64,000 bases of DNA, from the NCBI GenBank assembly GCA_934462925.1, contig CAKSIT010000006.1, forward strand, positions 97,665-161,664. The letters are read 5' to 3'. Under the pieces are notes generated by a model. That model searched no databases. It worked only from the letters and a program-made list of their open reading frames with translations, and was not told where the DNA came from. Made by a program: the position numbers and the translations under genes. This stretch comes from an uncultured Oscillospiraceae bacterium (lineage in GTDB: Bacteria; Bacillota; Clostridia; Oscillospirales; Ruminococcaceae). This document shows, in pieces, positions 52,324 through 59,803 of this stretch; the stretch's first letter is position 1; every line of letters starts with the position of its first letter.

Positions 52324-52400
52324 GGGTGACCACCTCTCGTTCGATTATTGTACAGAATTAAAGTGTTGCATTAGTAGTCGGGAACGATTCCCTTATATAT

Positions 52401-52429
52401 ATTTTAGCACAAATATTTCAACAATTCAA
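52401..52429 (-). promoter_or_regulatory. Promoter of the degenerate GGDEF/EAL gene
   Basis: Minus strand TTGAAT (52429-52424), 17-bp spacer, TAAAAT (52406-52401), about 80 bp upstream of the GTG start. Confidence 0.55.
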
Positions 52430-52462
52430 GTGCTTTTTTGTGATTTTTGTGATATTTTTGTG

Positions 52463-52499
52463 AAAAAAGCAACAGGCGGGTAATAAATGAACCCGCCTG
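52463..52499 (-). terminator. Terminator after the sigma/anti-sigma pair
   Basis: Minus-strand stem CAGGCGGGT/ACCCGCCTG followed by TTGCTTTTTT. It ends the transcript of the 52532 gene. Confidence 0.85.
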
Positions 52500-52531
52500 C
52501 TATTCAGAATTTATATGCAGCTATGCCGAGA

Positions 52532-53638
52532 TTATCCATTTTTCCTGTATTTCCCCAGAAGATTCCCCGCGCTGTCGGTGATGTAAATGCAGTTAGGCGC
52601 GCCTTTTTCAAGCTTTACAAGGTAATGCAGCCCGTCCGTGGTGTTGAGCAGCACCGCGCTCGGCAGCCCGTCGCCGCCGCGCTCCGTGGTGCTTATGCGC
52701 ATATAGCGCCCCTTGCTCTTATGCTCGCCGTCGCCGTAAACCCACACGGTTTTGCCGTCCGCCGAAATCTCTATGACCGTGCTTACGTAGCCCTCGCCGA
52801 ACATCTCGGCGTTCACCCCGCCGTCGTTTGGCTCGGCTTCCTCGGCTTCAACGCTGTCGTCTTCATATTCCTCCGAGGATTCGTCAAAGGCTTCCTCCGT
52901 CACGCACTCGGTCGAACACTCCGCTTCGCACTCGGTTTCGGAATCGAACCATTCGCTGGTTTCCGCAGCGGCTTCTTCGGTGAACCGCGTAGGTTCGATG
53001 AAACCGCCGTTGTCGGGGAGCTTGTCGCCCGCGCCGCTGTCGAGGTCGCTGCTGTCGGGAGCAATGATATTTTCGGGGGACTCGGCGGCGGGTTCTGTTT
53101 TTGCGGCGGTAGCCGCAGGGGCGGTTGTATTGCCGCCGTCAGACGAGTTTGCGGCTGTATCGGCGTTATCGGGCGGGAGTTCGTCTGCGGCTTCGCTTTC
53201 GATTTCATCGGTACTCAGGCTGAATATGGGCGCTTCAAACGCGGGGGAATCCGCGCTTTGCCCGCCCTCGCCCGCAATGGTGCAGTCCTCCGCGATAAAA
53301 AACCCGCCGCTCTTGTCGATTTCGGCAAGGTCCGCCGCCGCGCTGTCGGGCGCGAACGACTCGGGCGCTTCTGCGCAGCTTACGGAGGACTGCGTTTCAT
53401 CGGCGACTATCTTGTTGCTTTTCGTAAGCACCGGTGCAAGCTTCACCGCGCACACGGCGATAAGCGCGCACGCAGCCGCCGAGCCGCCGAACACGGCGAC
53501 GCGCTTTGTGAGCGGCAGCGCGTTCCTCGGCTTCTTCTGCTTCACGGCGTTCATAACGGCGGCTTTCATTCGCGCGAGCGTTTCCTCGTCGGGGTCGAAC
53601 GAGCGCATTTCTCTTTTGTATTCGTCGGAGAATTTCAT
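52532..53638 (-). CDS. Membrane protein, probable anti-sigma factor
   Basis: 368 residues. A charged cytoplasmic N-terminus (YKREMRSFDPDEETLARMKA, with a following helix) leads to one membrane helix (about 47-68, AVFGGSAAACALIAVCAVKL). Outside follows a ~180-residue linker rich in Glu, Ser, Ala and Asp, then a conserved-looking beta domain at the C-terminus (VSTVIEISADGKTVWVYGDG, GAPNCIYITDSAGNLLGKYR). Its start overlaps the stop of the ECF sigma gene by one base (TGATG), so it is probably the cognate anti-sigma factor. No HxxxCxxC zinc motif is seen. Confidence 0.78.
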   Translation of the reverse strand: MKFSDEYKREMRSFDPDEETLARMKAAVMNAVKQKKPRNALPLTKRVAVFGGSAAACALIAVCAVKLAPVLTKSNKIVADETQSSVSCAEAPESFAPDSAAADLAEIDKSGGFFIAEDCTIAGEGGQSADSPAFEAPIFSLSTDEIESEAADELPPDNADTAANSSDGGNTTAPAATAAKTEPAAESPENIIAPDSSDLDSGAGDKLPDNGGFIEPTRFTEEAAAETSEWFDSETECEAECSTECVTEEAFDESSEEYEDDSVEAEEAEPNDGGVNAEMFGEGYVSTVIEISADGKTVWVYGDGEHKSKGRYMRISTTERGGDGLPSAVLLNTTDGLHYLVKLEKGAPNCIYITDSAGNLLGKYRKNG

Positions 53639-54201
53639 CAGAACTTCACCTCCTCTCCGAGCAGCGGCTTAAGCATGGCGCGCGCCCTGCTAAGCTGACT
53701 TTTTATCGTGCTTTCCTTAGCGCCGAGCGCGCGGCTTATCTGCGCTATCGGCATATCCTCAAAGTAAAACAGGTGGATTACCACCCTGTATTTTTCGGGC
53801 AGCCTTGCAACGGCGGCAAGTACGCCGCTTCGCCGCTGCGACTGCTCAAAGCTCTGCGCGGTGAGGTCCGCGGCGTTTTCGCTTTCGCTGTCGTCGGTGT
53901 TTTCAAGCCCCTGCGCGCTCGCCCTGTGCCTGAATCGGGCAGAGCCTGCGACGGTGTTCGCGCGGTTGACCGCGCACCTTATGAGCCACGCCTTGCGGTG
54001 TTCCTCGTTCTCGAAGGATGGGTTTGCCTTGTAATAGCGCAAAAACACGTCCTGCGTTATGTCCTCTGCCTCCTCGCGGTTTTTAAGGCGCGAAAAAGCT
54101 ATCCTATACACCATCGGCATATAGAACTCCATGACCTGCTCGAAGCCCTGCAGCATAGCGCCGCTTACAGGCGCGGCGCTCATTGTCGTCTGACGGTCCA
54201 T
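53638..54201 (-). CDS. ECF-type RNA polymerase sigma factor
   Basis: About 187 residues. Region 2: MVYRIAFSRLKNREEAEDIT then QDVFLRYYK; the linker is ~50 residues with Ser/Asp/Glu; region 4: ARLPEKYRVVIHLFYFEDMP then AQISRALGAKESTIKSQLSR. It resembles the SigV/SigW-like group. ATG 54201 with CGGAGAAG upstream is preferred over an in-frame start at 54261. Cotranscribed with the membrane protein that overlaps its stop. Confidence 0.92.
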   Translation of the reverse strand: MDRQTTMSAAPVSGAMLQGFEQVMEFYMPMVYRIAFSRLKNREEAEDITQDVFLRYYKANPSFENEEHRKAWLIRCAVNRANTVAGSARFRHRASAQGLENTDDSESENAADLTAQSFEQSQRRSGVLAAVARLPEKYRVVIHLFYFEDMPIAQISRALGAKESTIKSQLSRARAMLKPLLGEEVKF

Positions 54202-54484
54202 AAAAATTACTTCTCCGTTCGGGCGCGCCGCTTCCTTGCGCCGCCGCCCTGAATTCTGCAAAATCTATAAGTAATACCGCGCACCCCGCAAAAAGATTGC
54301 AAAAATCCTTTGTGCAATTTTCACAAAAAACGCCGCGTTATCTTAGCGGACGTTTACGGGTCGCTTCTTTAATTATAAATGTTTATTTGCTAAAAGTCAA
54401 TACGGACTTGCCCGGGCTTTTGTCGGCAGGCAAAAGGCGCTTTTACAGGTGCAAAAAAATTTTCGGGAAATCTGCGCAAACCCC
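54202..54484. other. Intergenic region between divergent sigma and GntR genes
   Basis: About 280 bp. It must contain the sigma-gene promoter (minus), not identifiable with confidence; a partly palindromic AAAGATTGCAAAAATC lies near 54290. No ORF is supported. Confidence 0.45.
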
Positions 54485-54515
54485 TTGACAAATGAAACAA
54501 AACAGTATATACTGT
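54485..54515 (+). promoter_or_regulatory. GntR-operon promoter with overlapping palindromic operator
   Basis: TTGACA (54485-54490), 17-bp spacer, TATACT (54508-54513). The perfect palindrome ACAGTATATACTGT (54502-54515) covers the -10 box, the kind of site bound by YtrA-type GntR repressors, so the operon is probably autoregulated. Confidence 0.82.
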
Positions 54516-54552
54516 ATATATCACATATGAACACACAGAGAGGAGGCATAAG

Positions 54553-54921
54553 GTGAAGATACTGCAAAACAGCGAGATACCTATATATAAGCAGATAGCC
54601 GCGCAGTTCAAGGACGACATAATGAACGGCGCTATACGCGAGGGCGATTTTCTCCCGTCGATACGCGGGCTTGCGCGCGACCTTAAGATAAGCGTGATAA
54701 CAACGCTCAAGGCGTACGAAATGCTCACCGAGGAGGGGTTCATTTCCCCCGTGCAGGGCAAGGGCTACGTTGTAAACCCGCAGGACAGGGAAATGGTAAA
54801 GGAGCAGCACCTGCGAATGCTCGAGCAGCACCTGCAAAACGCAATGGAATCCGCAAGGCTCGCGGGGGTGAGCCGCGAGGAGCTTATAAAGATGATAAAC
54901 GTGCTTTACGACACGCAGTAA
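54553..54921 (+). CDS. GntR-family regulator, YtrA subfamily
   Basis: 122 residues: a winged-helix DNA-binding domain (IPIYKQIAAQFKDDIMNGAI, LPSIRGLARDLKISVITTLK, then AYEMLTEEGFISPVQGKGYV) and a short C-terminal helical dimerisation region, as in the YtrA subfamily that controls ABC transporter operons. GTG start after AGAGGAGGCAT. It is the first gene of the operon with the ABC transporter genes and its palindromic operator overlaps the promoter. Confidence 0.93.
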   Translation: MKILQNSEIPIYKQIAAQFKDDIMNGAIREGDFLPSIRGLARDLKISVITTLKAYEMLTEEGFISPVQGKGYVVNPQDREMVKEQHLRMLEQHLQNAMESARLAGVSREELIKMINVLYDTQ

Positions 54922-54934
54922 TGGAGGTAACACC

Positions 54935-55162
54935 ATGCTTATTTTCTCAAAGGACAGAAAGACGATAGCCGACTGCAAGGCGCTCACCGTTTCAAAAAAT
55001 CTTGGCAAAAAGGACGAGAAGTTTGCGATAGTTGGCAGCGTAAGCAGCGAAGCGTTTGATACCAAGGTGCTTGCGTTCTACCCCGATGAAAAGACGGCGC
55101 TTTCAGAGCTTGAAAGGCTTTTCGAGGCGTTCGAGGGCGGCGCTAGGGCGTACAGGCTGTAA
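54935..55162 (+). CDS. Small conserved-looking protein of unknown function (75 aa)
   Basis: Begins MLIFSKDRKTIADCKALTVS and continues with two or three beta strands and a C-terminal helix (EKTALSELERLFEAFEGGAR). No membrane segment. I do not recognise the family, though similar short proteins accompany YtrA-type operons. ATGGAGGTAACACC lies before the ATG. It sits 13 bp after the GntR gene and 13 bp before the next small membrane gene. Confidence 0.75.
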   Translation: MLIFSKDRKTIADCKALTVSKNLGKKDEKFAIVGSVSSEAFDTKVLAFYPDEKTALSELERLFEAFEGGARAYRL

Positions 55163-55175
55163 ACGGGAGGACGAC

Positions 55176-55391
55176 ATGAGGGTAAAATGGGGCGCGGTAT
55201 ACGGCGCGGCGCTTGCGGTAATGGGACTTTGCGGCACGCTCGCGGCGGCGGACTCTATAGCTGAAAGCCGCTTCGGCGCGGGCTTCCTGCCCGAAAACGC
55301 GCTCAGGGCGGTAGGCGCTGCGGCGCTTGTCGGGGCGCTTGTGTGGCTGTTTTCTTTTATTAAGATGAATCACGACAAAAAGGGAGCGTAA
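55176..55391 (+). CDS. Small membrane protein (71 aa)
   Basis: Starts at ATG 55176 after GGGAGGACGAC, 13 bp beyond the preceding gene. Two hydrophobic segments (about 8-25, VYGAALAVMGLCGTLAAADS, and 44-62, RAVGAAALVGALVWLFSFI) and a positively charged end HDKKGA. Unknown function; part of the GntR/ABC operon. A longer in-frame ORF from 55056 overlaps the upstream gene and lacks an RBS. Confidence 0.72.
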   Translation: MRVKWGAVYGAALAVMGLCGTLAAADSIAESRFGAGFLPENALRAVGAAALVGALVWLFSFIKMNHDKKGA

Positions 55392-55392
55392 C

Positions 55393-56295
55393 ATGAACGA
55401 TTTTATTGCGGCTGAAAGCTGCGTGAGCATAAAGGGGCTTGAAAAGAAGTACCCGAAATTCACCCTGCAAATTGACGGGCTGGAGTTCCCGAAAGGCTTT
55501 GCAACGGCGCTTATAGGCGCGAACGGCGCGGGCAAGACCACGCTTATAGACCTGCTGTGCGGCGTTATCCACAAAACGGCGGGCGAGGTTACGTACTTCG
55601 GGCGCGAAACCGACATAGACGACCCCGCTGTTCGCGCGAGGATAGGCTACTGCTCGGGTACGGGCTACCTGCCGCAGGGGTGGACGGCGCGCGACATCGC
55701 CATTTCAATGGAGCTTATGTTCCCGAACTTTGACAGAAAGCGCTTTGAAACGCTCTGCACGGAGCTTGAGGTTGATACGGAGCATACGAAAAAGGCGAAG
55801 CAGATGTACAAGCAGTCCGACGGCAACCGCATGAGAACGGCGCTTGCGGCGGCGTTCGCGCGGGACTCGGAGCTGCTGATACTCGACGAGCCGGGTTCGT
55901 CGCTCGACCCGCTTATGCGCGACAGGCTGTGCGACAGAATGCGCGCGTTCCTTGACGACGGCGCGGGGGAACGCTCGGTGATATTCTCCACCCACAACAT
56001 AGCCGACATGGAAAACGCAGCGGACTACGCCGTTTTCATGGACAGGGGGCGGCTGCTCGAGCAGGGCTTCGTTGAGGACCTTAAGGAGCGCTACATAATC
56101 GCGCGCGGCGACGCTGCGGACTACGAGAGCGCAAAGGGGCTGCTGATGTCCCACAACAAAAACAAAACGGTGTTCGACGGGCTTGCGCTTGCAAAGAACG
56201 CTGAGAAGCTCGCGGCGCTCGGCGTTGAGAGCGAAACGCCCACGCTGCAGCAGCTGAGCATAGGGCTTCTCAAATATGCGGAGGAGATACGATGA
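55393..56295 (+). CDS. ABC transporter ATP-binding protein, atypical signature
   Basis: 300 residues. Walker A is GANGAGKTT (about residues 46-54), Walker B LLILDEPGSSLDP, switch His in IFSTHN. The signature position, normally LSGGQ, reads YKQSDGNRMRTALAAAF: the two central glycines are not in the usual order, though a helix with RMRTALAAAF follows normally. The C-terminal ~90 residues resemble those of YtrB/EcsA-type exporters. It works with the two membrane proteins that follow, overlapping the first by 4 bp. Confidence 0.85.
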   Translation: MNDFIAAESCVSIKGLEKKYPKFTLQIDGLEFPKGFATALIGANGAGKTTLIDLLCGVIHKTAGEVTYFGRETDIDDPAVRARIGYCSGTGYLPQGWTARDIAISMELMFPNFDRKRFETLCTELEVDTEHTKKAKQMYKQSDGNRMRTALAAAFARDSELLILDEPGSSLDPLMRDRLCDRMRAFLDDGAGERSVIFSTHNIADMENAADYAVFMDRGRLLEQGFVEDLKERYIIARGDAADYESAKGLLMSHNKNKTVFDGLALAKNAEKLAALGVESETPTLQQLSIGLLKYAEEIR

Positions 56296-56960
56296 AGAAT
56301 CTTGTTCGCGATTACCGCATATTTATGGGGCGCACGGGCATTATCACGCACGCCGCGCTTATCGGCGTGATAGACGGCATTATACTTGCGGTGGCGCTGA
56401 CGCGGCTTTTTGCGCCGCTGCCGCAGCACATTGCGGAATTTATCGACGGGTTTATGAGTTCGGTGGCGTTTGCAGTCCCTGCGGGCTGCATCGGCGCGAA
56501 TTTCGGCATAATAAACTGCAACTCGCCCATGACCCCGGGGTACAAGCTGTTTCATTTTCTGCCCGACTGCGGCAGGCGCTTCCGCAACGCGCTGCTGTTT
56601 ACAAACATTATGTCGGTTGTATTCATGTTTGCGGCGGTGGGCATAGTGTGCGCGTATTTTGTCCTTATTGACTCGCCGATGAGCGGCTTTAATATTCTGC
56701 TATTGCTGAGCTTCGGGTTTGCGGCGCTCGGAATAACCAACTTTCTGGGCTTTGTAAGAAGCACCATGGCGCGCCTTGTAACGATGATGGCGGTAGGCGG
56801 CATGGTGGGCTTTATGTTCGGCTTTATGGAAGATGTCGAGGTAGGCGCGGAAATACCCGCGGTTATGTGGATAATAGCGGCGGCCGCCGCTGCGGTATGG
56901 GCGGCGAGCATAGTATACGTAGCGCTTTCGGCGCAGAAATGGTGGTGTAAGGAAAATTGA
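56292..56960 (+). CDS. ABC transporter membrane subunit
   Basis: 222 residues with six hydrophobic segments (for example ITHAALIGVIDGIILAVALT, LLFTNIMSVVFMFAAVGIVC, AVMWIIAAAAAAVWAASIVY). The overlap with the ATPase stop (ATGA) indicates a partner permease. No specific family is recognised. Confidence 0.8.
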   Translation: MKNLVRDYRIFMGRTGIITHAALIGVIDGIILAVALTRLFAPLPQHIAEFIDGFMSSVAFAVPAGCIGANFGIINCNSPMTPGYKLFHFLPDCGRRFRNALLFTNIMSVVFMFAAVGIVCAYFVLIDSPMSGFNILLLLSFGFAALGITNFLGFVRSTMARLVTMMAVGGMVGFMFGFMEDVEVGAEIPAVMWIIAAAAAAVWAASIVYVALSAQKWWCKEN

Positions 56961-56962
56961 AA

Positions 56963-57646
56963 ATGCGCGATATATACAGGTTTCTTTTTACAAGGCTGTT
57001 CGGGCGCACGGCGGGGCGGACGATATTCCTCTGCGTGATGCTGCTGCTTGGCGTTGGCGCGGCGTTTATCCCCTTTGACGGAAAGGGCAGCGACGAATAT
57101 CTGCTCGGCGTGATGATATGCGGGTACATACCGCTTTTCGTGTGCTGTCTGGCGTTCATGCTGGTTTCCGCGGACGTTTCGGGCAACCGACTTATGCGCT
57201 CGTGTCCTGCGGCTAAGGCGCTTTACACGCGCGGGCTTACGGGCGCGTGTACGCTTCTGTGCGCGGTGTGCGCGGCGCTTACGCTCGGGACGAGGGCTGC
57301 GGTGACTGCTGTAAGCGGCGGCGACATGAGCGTGCTGTCCGACCTTATGCTGGAACTTTCGCTGTCGCTTGTGCTTGCGGCGTTCGTTCCGCTGATTTCA
57401 ATGATAAGGTACGGAATGATAGCGCTTATTTACCTGCCGATGTTTGAGATGTTAAACGCTATGTTTTTGTCGAAGGATATTATGGACAACGGCTTTGGCG
57501 TGCCGTTATGGGCGGCGGCGCTTATCATGGCGGGAAGCATTGCGGTTTCGGCAGCGCTTTCAGCGGTTCTGTGCGGGCTTTCTTACGCAAAGATGAACTT
57601 CAAGCCGTACATTCAGGCGCAGCAGCTGTTAACTGAGGGGAAATAG
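56963..57646 (+). CDS. ABC transporter membrane subunit, second
   Basis: About 227 residues with six hydrophobic segments (TIFLCVMLLLGVGAAFIPFD, GVMICGYIPLFVCCLAFMLV, YGMIALIYLPMFEMLNAMFL and others). Start ATG 56963 has AAGGAAAATTG upstream; an in-frame TTG at 56957 is less likely. It begins 2 bp after the previous gene. With the upstream membrane protein it may form a heterodimeric exporter under GntR control. Confidence 0.78.
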   Translation: MRDIYRFLFTRLFGRTAGRTIFLCVMLLLGVGAAFIPFDGKGSDEYLLGVMICGYIPLFVCCLAFMLVSADVSGNRLMRSCPAAKALYTRGLTGACTLLCAVCAALTLGTRAAVTAVSGGDMSVLSDLMLELSLSLVLAAFVPLISMIRYGMIALIYLPMFEMLNAMFLSKDIMDNGFGVPLWAAALIMAGSIAVSAALSAVLCGLSYAKMNFKPYIQAQQLLTEGK

Positions 57647-57915
57647 CCTTTCACACAAATTTCACAAATCTAACATAATTCCATCACATATAGCGTATAT
57701 AATGCAATAGTCAGATGAATTAAGGTCTGACGCTTGATTGTGATAACCAATCCTTTTCATATAATTACCAACCAAACCAGCACTGATGCCCTGCGGATTC
57801 CGCGGGGCATTGGTGTTTTCTGCGTTTTTACGGGTTTTGGGAAAATGTCCCGAAAAATCGTTGAAAAAACAAAATAGATGTGGTATAATATAGGGTACGG
57901 TATGATATAACAGCA
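57647..57915. other. Intergenic region with hairpin and promoter
   Basis: Contains the stem ATGCCCTGCGG/CCGCGGGGCAT (57784-57811), a likely terminator of the ABC operon, and the promoter at 57861-57889. No coding sequence recognised. Confidence 0.55.
57861..57889 (+). promoter_or_regulatory. Promoter upstream of family 2 copy 2 and the BrxD-like gene
   Basis: TTGAAA (57861-57866), 17-bp spacer with TGTGG at its end, TATAAT (57884-57889). It would produce a leader of about 270 nt containing the whole family 2 element. Confidence 0.72.
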
Positions 57916-58145
57916 GGTCACCTCTAAAAACCTTGTTTGAGTGAAAATGTGTATAGCGCACCGACTGCTTCTGTCAACAAGCGAAATTTCTGATGTGACG
58001 GCGTCCATGCCGTCACTCGGTTATTTCGCTTCGCAACGTCGTGTTGCACCTCCTCGTAAGGCATACAGCCTTACTTCGTCGGCTTTCATCGCATTCGGCG
58101 CACTCTACCCATTTTCCCTTTTCAAACCGGTTTTTAGAAGTTCCC
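57916..58145. mobile_element. Family 2 MITE-like element, copy 2
   Basis: 230 bp with the same ends as copy 1 (GGTCACCTCTAAAAACC, and GGGAACTTCTAAAAACC read inward from the right), flanked by the 4-bp direct repeat AGCA (57912-57915, 58146-58149). Relative to copy 1 it has ~75 bp more at the loop, itself a hairpin (AAGCGAAAT/ATTTCGCTT and GTGACGGC/GCCGTCAC). The outer ~55 bp on the left and ~100 bp on the right match copy 1 almost exactly. It lies between promoter and start codon of the BrxD-like gene. Confidence 0.87.
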
Positions 58146-58169
58146 AGCAATTGTGAAAGGAGCGCGCTT

Positions 58170-59474
58170 ATGCAAGTGCCAAAAAGGATAGCCTCGGGTA
58201 TAATAAACGCACTTAAGGGAGGCGTTGTGCCGCGCACGGGGCTTGGATACATCGCCGTGGGGCGCACGGCTGAAATAAACGCGCTGCTGCACGACGTGAG
58301 CATAACCGAGGAGGGCGGCGCGTTCTTCCGCTTTATCGTGGGGCGCTACGGCAGCGGCAAAAGCTTTCTTTTGCAGACTATGCGCCAGCACGTTATGGAC
58401 AGGGGATTTGCTGCAGCCGACGCGGACCTCTCGCCCGAGCGCAGGCTTATGGGAACAAAGGGGCAGGGGCTTGCGACCTACCGCGAGCTTATGCGCAACC
58501 TCTCCGTCAAGGCGAAGCCGGACGGCGGCGCGCTGCCGCTTATCCTCGAGCGGTGGATAAACACCGTGCGCACGGAGGTGGTGGAGAGCGGCACAGCGCC
58601 GTCCGACCCGTTTTTTGACGCGGCGGTGGAAAAGCGCATTTACACAAAAATAAGCGGGCTTGAGGACATGGTTCACGGGTTCGACTTTGCGACGGTGATA
58701 AACGGCTGCTACAGGGCGTTCCGCGACGGCAACGACGAGCGCGTGAGCAATACGGTACGGTGGCTGCGCGGCGAGTACACCTCTAAAGCGCAGGCGCGCG
58801 AAGACCTCGGCGTGAACGTTCTCATAACGGACGACAACTGGTACGACTATGTTAAGCTGCTTACGGCGTTTCTTGTGAGCGCGGGTTACAAGGGGCTTGT
58901 GATAATGATAGACGAGCTTGTAAATATCATGAAGATACCGCACTCGGTAACGCGCCAGTACAATTATGAGAAAATGCTTATGATGTACAACGACGTTATG
59001 CAGGGCAAGGCTTCGCACCTTGGCATAATAATGGGCGGCACGCCGCAGTGCATTGAAGACCCGCGGCGCGGAGTGTTCAGCTATGAGGCGCTTCGCAGCC
59101 GTCTGGAGCGCGGGCGCTTCGCAACGGACGACGTGCATGATATGCTCGCCCCCATAATAAGGCTTCAGCCGCTTACCTACGAGGAGCTTACCGTTCTCAC
59201 CGAAAAGCTTGCGGAGATACACGCGGGGCTTTACGGCTACGAAAGCCGCATTACGCTCGAGGACAGGATATACTTTATCAAGGCGGAGTTCGGGCGCGTG
59301 GGCGCGCAGACCAACATCACCCCGCGCGAGATGATACGCGATTTTATAGAGCTGCTGAATATCGCCATGCAGAACCCTGAAAAGACCATGGCGCAGCTTA
59401 TGGGCGAGGAGAGCTTCGAGTTCTCACAGGGAGAGGAAGCCCCCGCGGACGGCTTTGCGGACTTTGAGCTGTGA
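58170..59474 (+). CDS. BrxD-like (DUF2791) ATP-binding protein, orphan
   Basis: 434 residues. Walker A GRYGSGKS (58-65), Walker B IMIDEL (about 245-250) and the later GIIMGGTPQCIEDPRRGVFS, then SRLERGRF, are the pattern of the DUF2791 P-loop ATPases, the family that includes BrxD of type 2 BREX phage-defence systems. In many Firmicutes this gene sits next to a TerB-domain protein and a DEAD/DEAH helicase. Here neither partner is adjacent: a MITE lies before it and a truncated family 1 repeat after it. ATG 58170 follows AAAGGAGCGCG; upstream in-frame starts lie inside the MITE. Function in this isolated state is unknown. Confidence 0.85.
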   Translation: MQVPKRIASGIINALKGGVVPRTGLGYIAVGRTAEINALLHDVSITEEGGAFFRFIVGRYGSGKSFLLQTMRQHVMDRGFAAADADLSPERRLMGTKGQGLATYRELMRNLSVKAKPDGGALPLILERWINTVRTEVVESGTAPSDPFFDAAVEKRIYTKISGLEDMVHGFDFATVINGCYRAFRDGNDERVSNTVRWLRGEYTSKAQAREDLGVNVLITDDNWYDYVKLLTAFLVSAGYKGLVIMIDELVNIMKIPHSVTRQYNYEKMLMMYNDVMQGKASHLGIIMGGTPQCIEDPRRGVFSYEALRSRLERGRFATDDVHDMLAPIIRLQPLTYEELTVLTEKLAEIHAGLYGYESRITLEDRIYFIKAEFGRVGAQTNITPREMIRDFIELLNIAMQNPEKTMAQLMGEESFEFSQGEEAPADGFADFEL

Positions 59475-59481
59475 GAGAACA

Positions 59482-59624
59482 TTGAAATAACTTTTTTCCC
59501 TCGGGTTTCCCGAGGGAAAAAACACTTCTATCCGCACAAATGCACGGGTTGACGGTGCGCCGTCAACCCGTGCGTGTAGTGCGGATGTTTCGGCGGAAAA
59601 CCCCCATCGGGGGTTTTTCGACGT
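59482..59624 (+). mobile_element. Family 1 repeat element, copy D (truncated)
   Basis: Only the last three stem-loops of the core are present: TTCCCTCGGG/CCCGAGGGAA, the outer TCCGCAC/GTGCGGA with nested GCACGGGTTGACGG, and AACCCCCATCGGGGGTT. The left stem and the flanking hairpins are missing. The stems carry compensatory changes relative to copy C (GCCTC/GAGGC becomes CCCTC/GAGGG; GGTTTGGC becomes GGGTTGAC), while the linker CACTTCTATCCGCAC is intact. Confidence 0.8.
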
Positions 59625-59660
59625 GCTTAGTATATTTGTGCAGAAATTTCACTCTGCCTA

Positions 59661-59689
59661 TTGAAAATTTATTGTGAATGTGGTACAAT
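59661..59689 (+). promoter_or_regulatory. Promoter of the zinc-ribbon gene
   Basis: TTGAAA (59661-59666), 17-bp spacer ending in TGTGG, TACAAT (59684-59689), 114 bp before the ATG. Confidence 0.75.
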
Positions 59690-59803
59690 ATATAAAGCGG
59701 ACGGATAATATGTGGCCTGCGCGGTATGCGCAGTTTATGCGGCTGCTTTTCCCACAGGAGTTGAACGGGGCGCACAGCGCCCGTACCGAAAGGAGTTTTT
59801 ATC

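Noticed and set aside
58013..58303. Conserved short frames in both family 2 copies (a Cys-rich peptide on the minus strand).
   Set aside because: They track the inverted-repeat DNA and have different ends in each copy; no start with RBS.
58170..59474. A complete BREX or similar defence system.
   Set aside because: Only the BrxD-like ATPase is present; no methylase, PglZ, BrxC, TerB or helicase gene lies within the window.
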